Positions 5,997 to 6,123 of a DNA stretch of 6,123 nucleotides are shown here, piece after piece. Position 1 is the first letter of the stretch. The number at the start of each line of letters is the position of its first letter. Location: contig JAGOUF010000158.1 in assembly GCA_018061385.1 (NCBI GenBank), positions 1-6,123 on the forward strand. Direction: 5' to 3'. The position numbers and the translations under genes are program-made. Origin of the DNA: Chitinophagaceae bacterium (GTDB lineage: Bacteria; Bacteroidota; Bacteroidia; Chitinophagales; Chitinophagaceae). The notes under the pieces are model-generated. The model did not search any database. It was not told where the DNA came from and saw only the letters and a program-made list of their open reading frames with translations.

Positions 5997-6123
5997 ATGA
6001 GCAAGTACAAAGAGTTTTCAGGACTAAACCTCCCTTCAATAGAAAAAGAAATATTGGCTAAGTGGGACGAAACCAATGCCTTTCAGCAAAGTATAGATCT
6101 AAAAGAAGGTGCAACGCCATTTG
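5997..6123 (+). CDS. ileS: Isoleucyl-tRNA synthetase, N-terminal fragment (cut by window edge)
   Basis: The first 42 codons are present, beginning MSKYKEFSGLNLPSIEKEIL and continuing through AKWDETNAFQQS to EGATPF, after which the window ends. This is the characteristic start of Bacteroidota IleS, in which a GLNLP-x-x-EKE segment and a KW-x-x-x-x-x-F segment precede the FxEGPPxANG nucleotide-binding region (the latter lies beyond the edge). The enzyme charges tRNA-Ile with isoleucine in the cytoplasm. The gene is transcriptionally separate from the upstream operon because of the terminator at 5797-5823. No T-box leader is seen. The start is the first ATG after the repeat array; no Shine-Dalgarno sequence precedes it. 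Confidence 0.88.
   Translation, partial: MSKYKEFSGLNLPSIEKEILAKWDETNAFQQSIDLKEGATPF

Noticed and set aside
1..6123. Mobile elements, CRISPR arrays, tRNA or rRNA genes
   Set aside because: No transposase, integrase, regularly spaced repeat-spacer units, terminal inverted repeats or RNA-gene structures were seen on either strand.

Overview
The window reads as a piece of a Bacteroidota chromosome, probably from the Chitinophagales or a related environmental group. The lineage below phylum is a guess. The reasons are: very AT-rich DNA; starts without Shine-Dalgarno sequences; a promoter-like TAnnTTTG element; a TonB-dependent receptor followed by a lipoprotein with the Bacteroidota surface-export signal (Cys-Lys-Lys-Asp-Asp); and an IleS N-terminus of the Bacteroidota type. 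All genes lie on the + strand.

Layout. 1-173: AT-rich upstream region with a good Bacteroidota-type promoter, whose -7 element overlaps a perfect 12-bp palindrome. 174-1094: AraC-family regulator with a cysteine-rich stretch in its N-terminal sensing half. 1095-1162: short gap with a 16-bp palindrome that shares the core ATTTG(C/T)AAAT with the one upstream of the regulator. 1163-2800: lipoprotein amidohydrolase of the YtcJ/Amidohydrolase_3 type with all metal-binding residues present. 2801-3004: gap with a weak hairpin, a promoter candidate, spaced GTCA repeats and small leader hairpins. 3005-5092: TonB-dependent outer-membrane receptor resembling the HmuR/BtuB/CirA group. 5100-5774: HmuY-family surface lipoprotein, 7 bases after the receptor stop and clearly in the same operon. 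5797-5823: strong intrinsic terminator that closes this operon. 5824-5996: gap with a weak promoter candidate and two arrays of 7-base repeats. 5997-6123: the first 42 codons of isoleucyl-tRNA synthetase (ileS), cut by the window edge.

How it may work. The receptor and HmuY-like protein form a two-gene uptake unit arranged like the haem-acquisition pair hmuR/hmuY of Porphyromonas gingivalis. However, the HmuY-like protein has no histidine at all and only one methionine in the mature chain. The receptor has no histidine between its FKAP and LKPE motifs, where haem receptors of this type carry their ligand. The pair may therefore bind haem in another way, or carry a different ligand. The cysteine-rich AraC regulator is a plausible metal- or redox-responsive controller of its neighbours, but only proximity and weak operator-like repeats support this. 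The amidohydrolase's substrate cannot be read from sequence.
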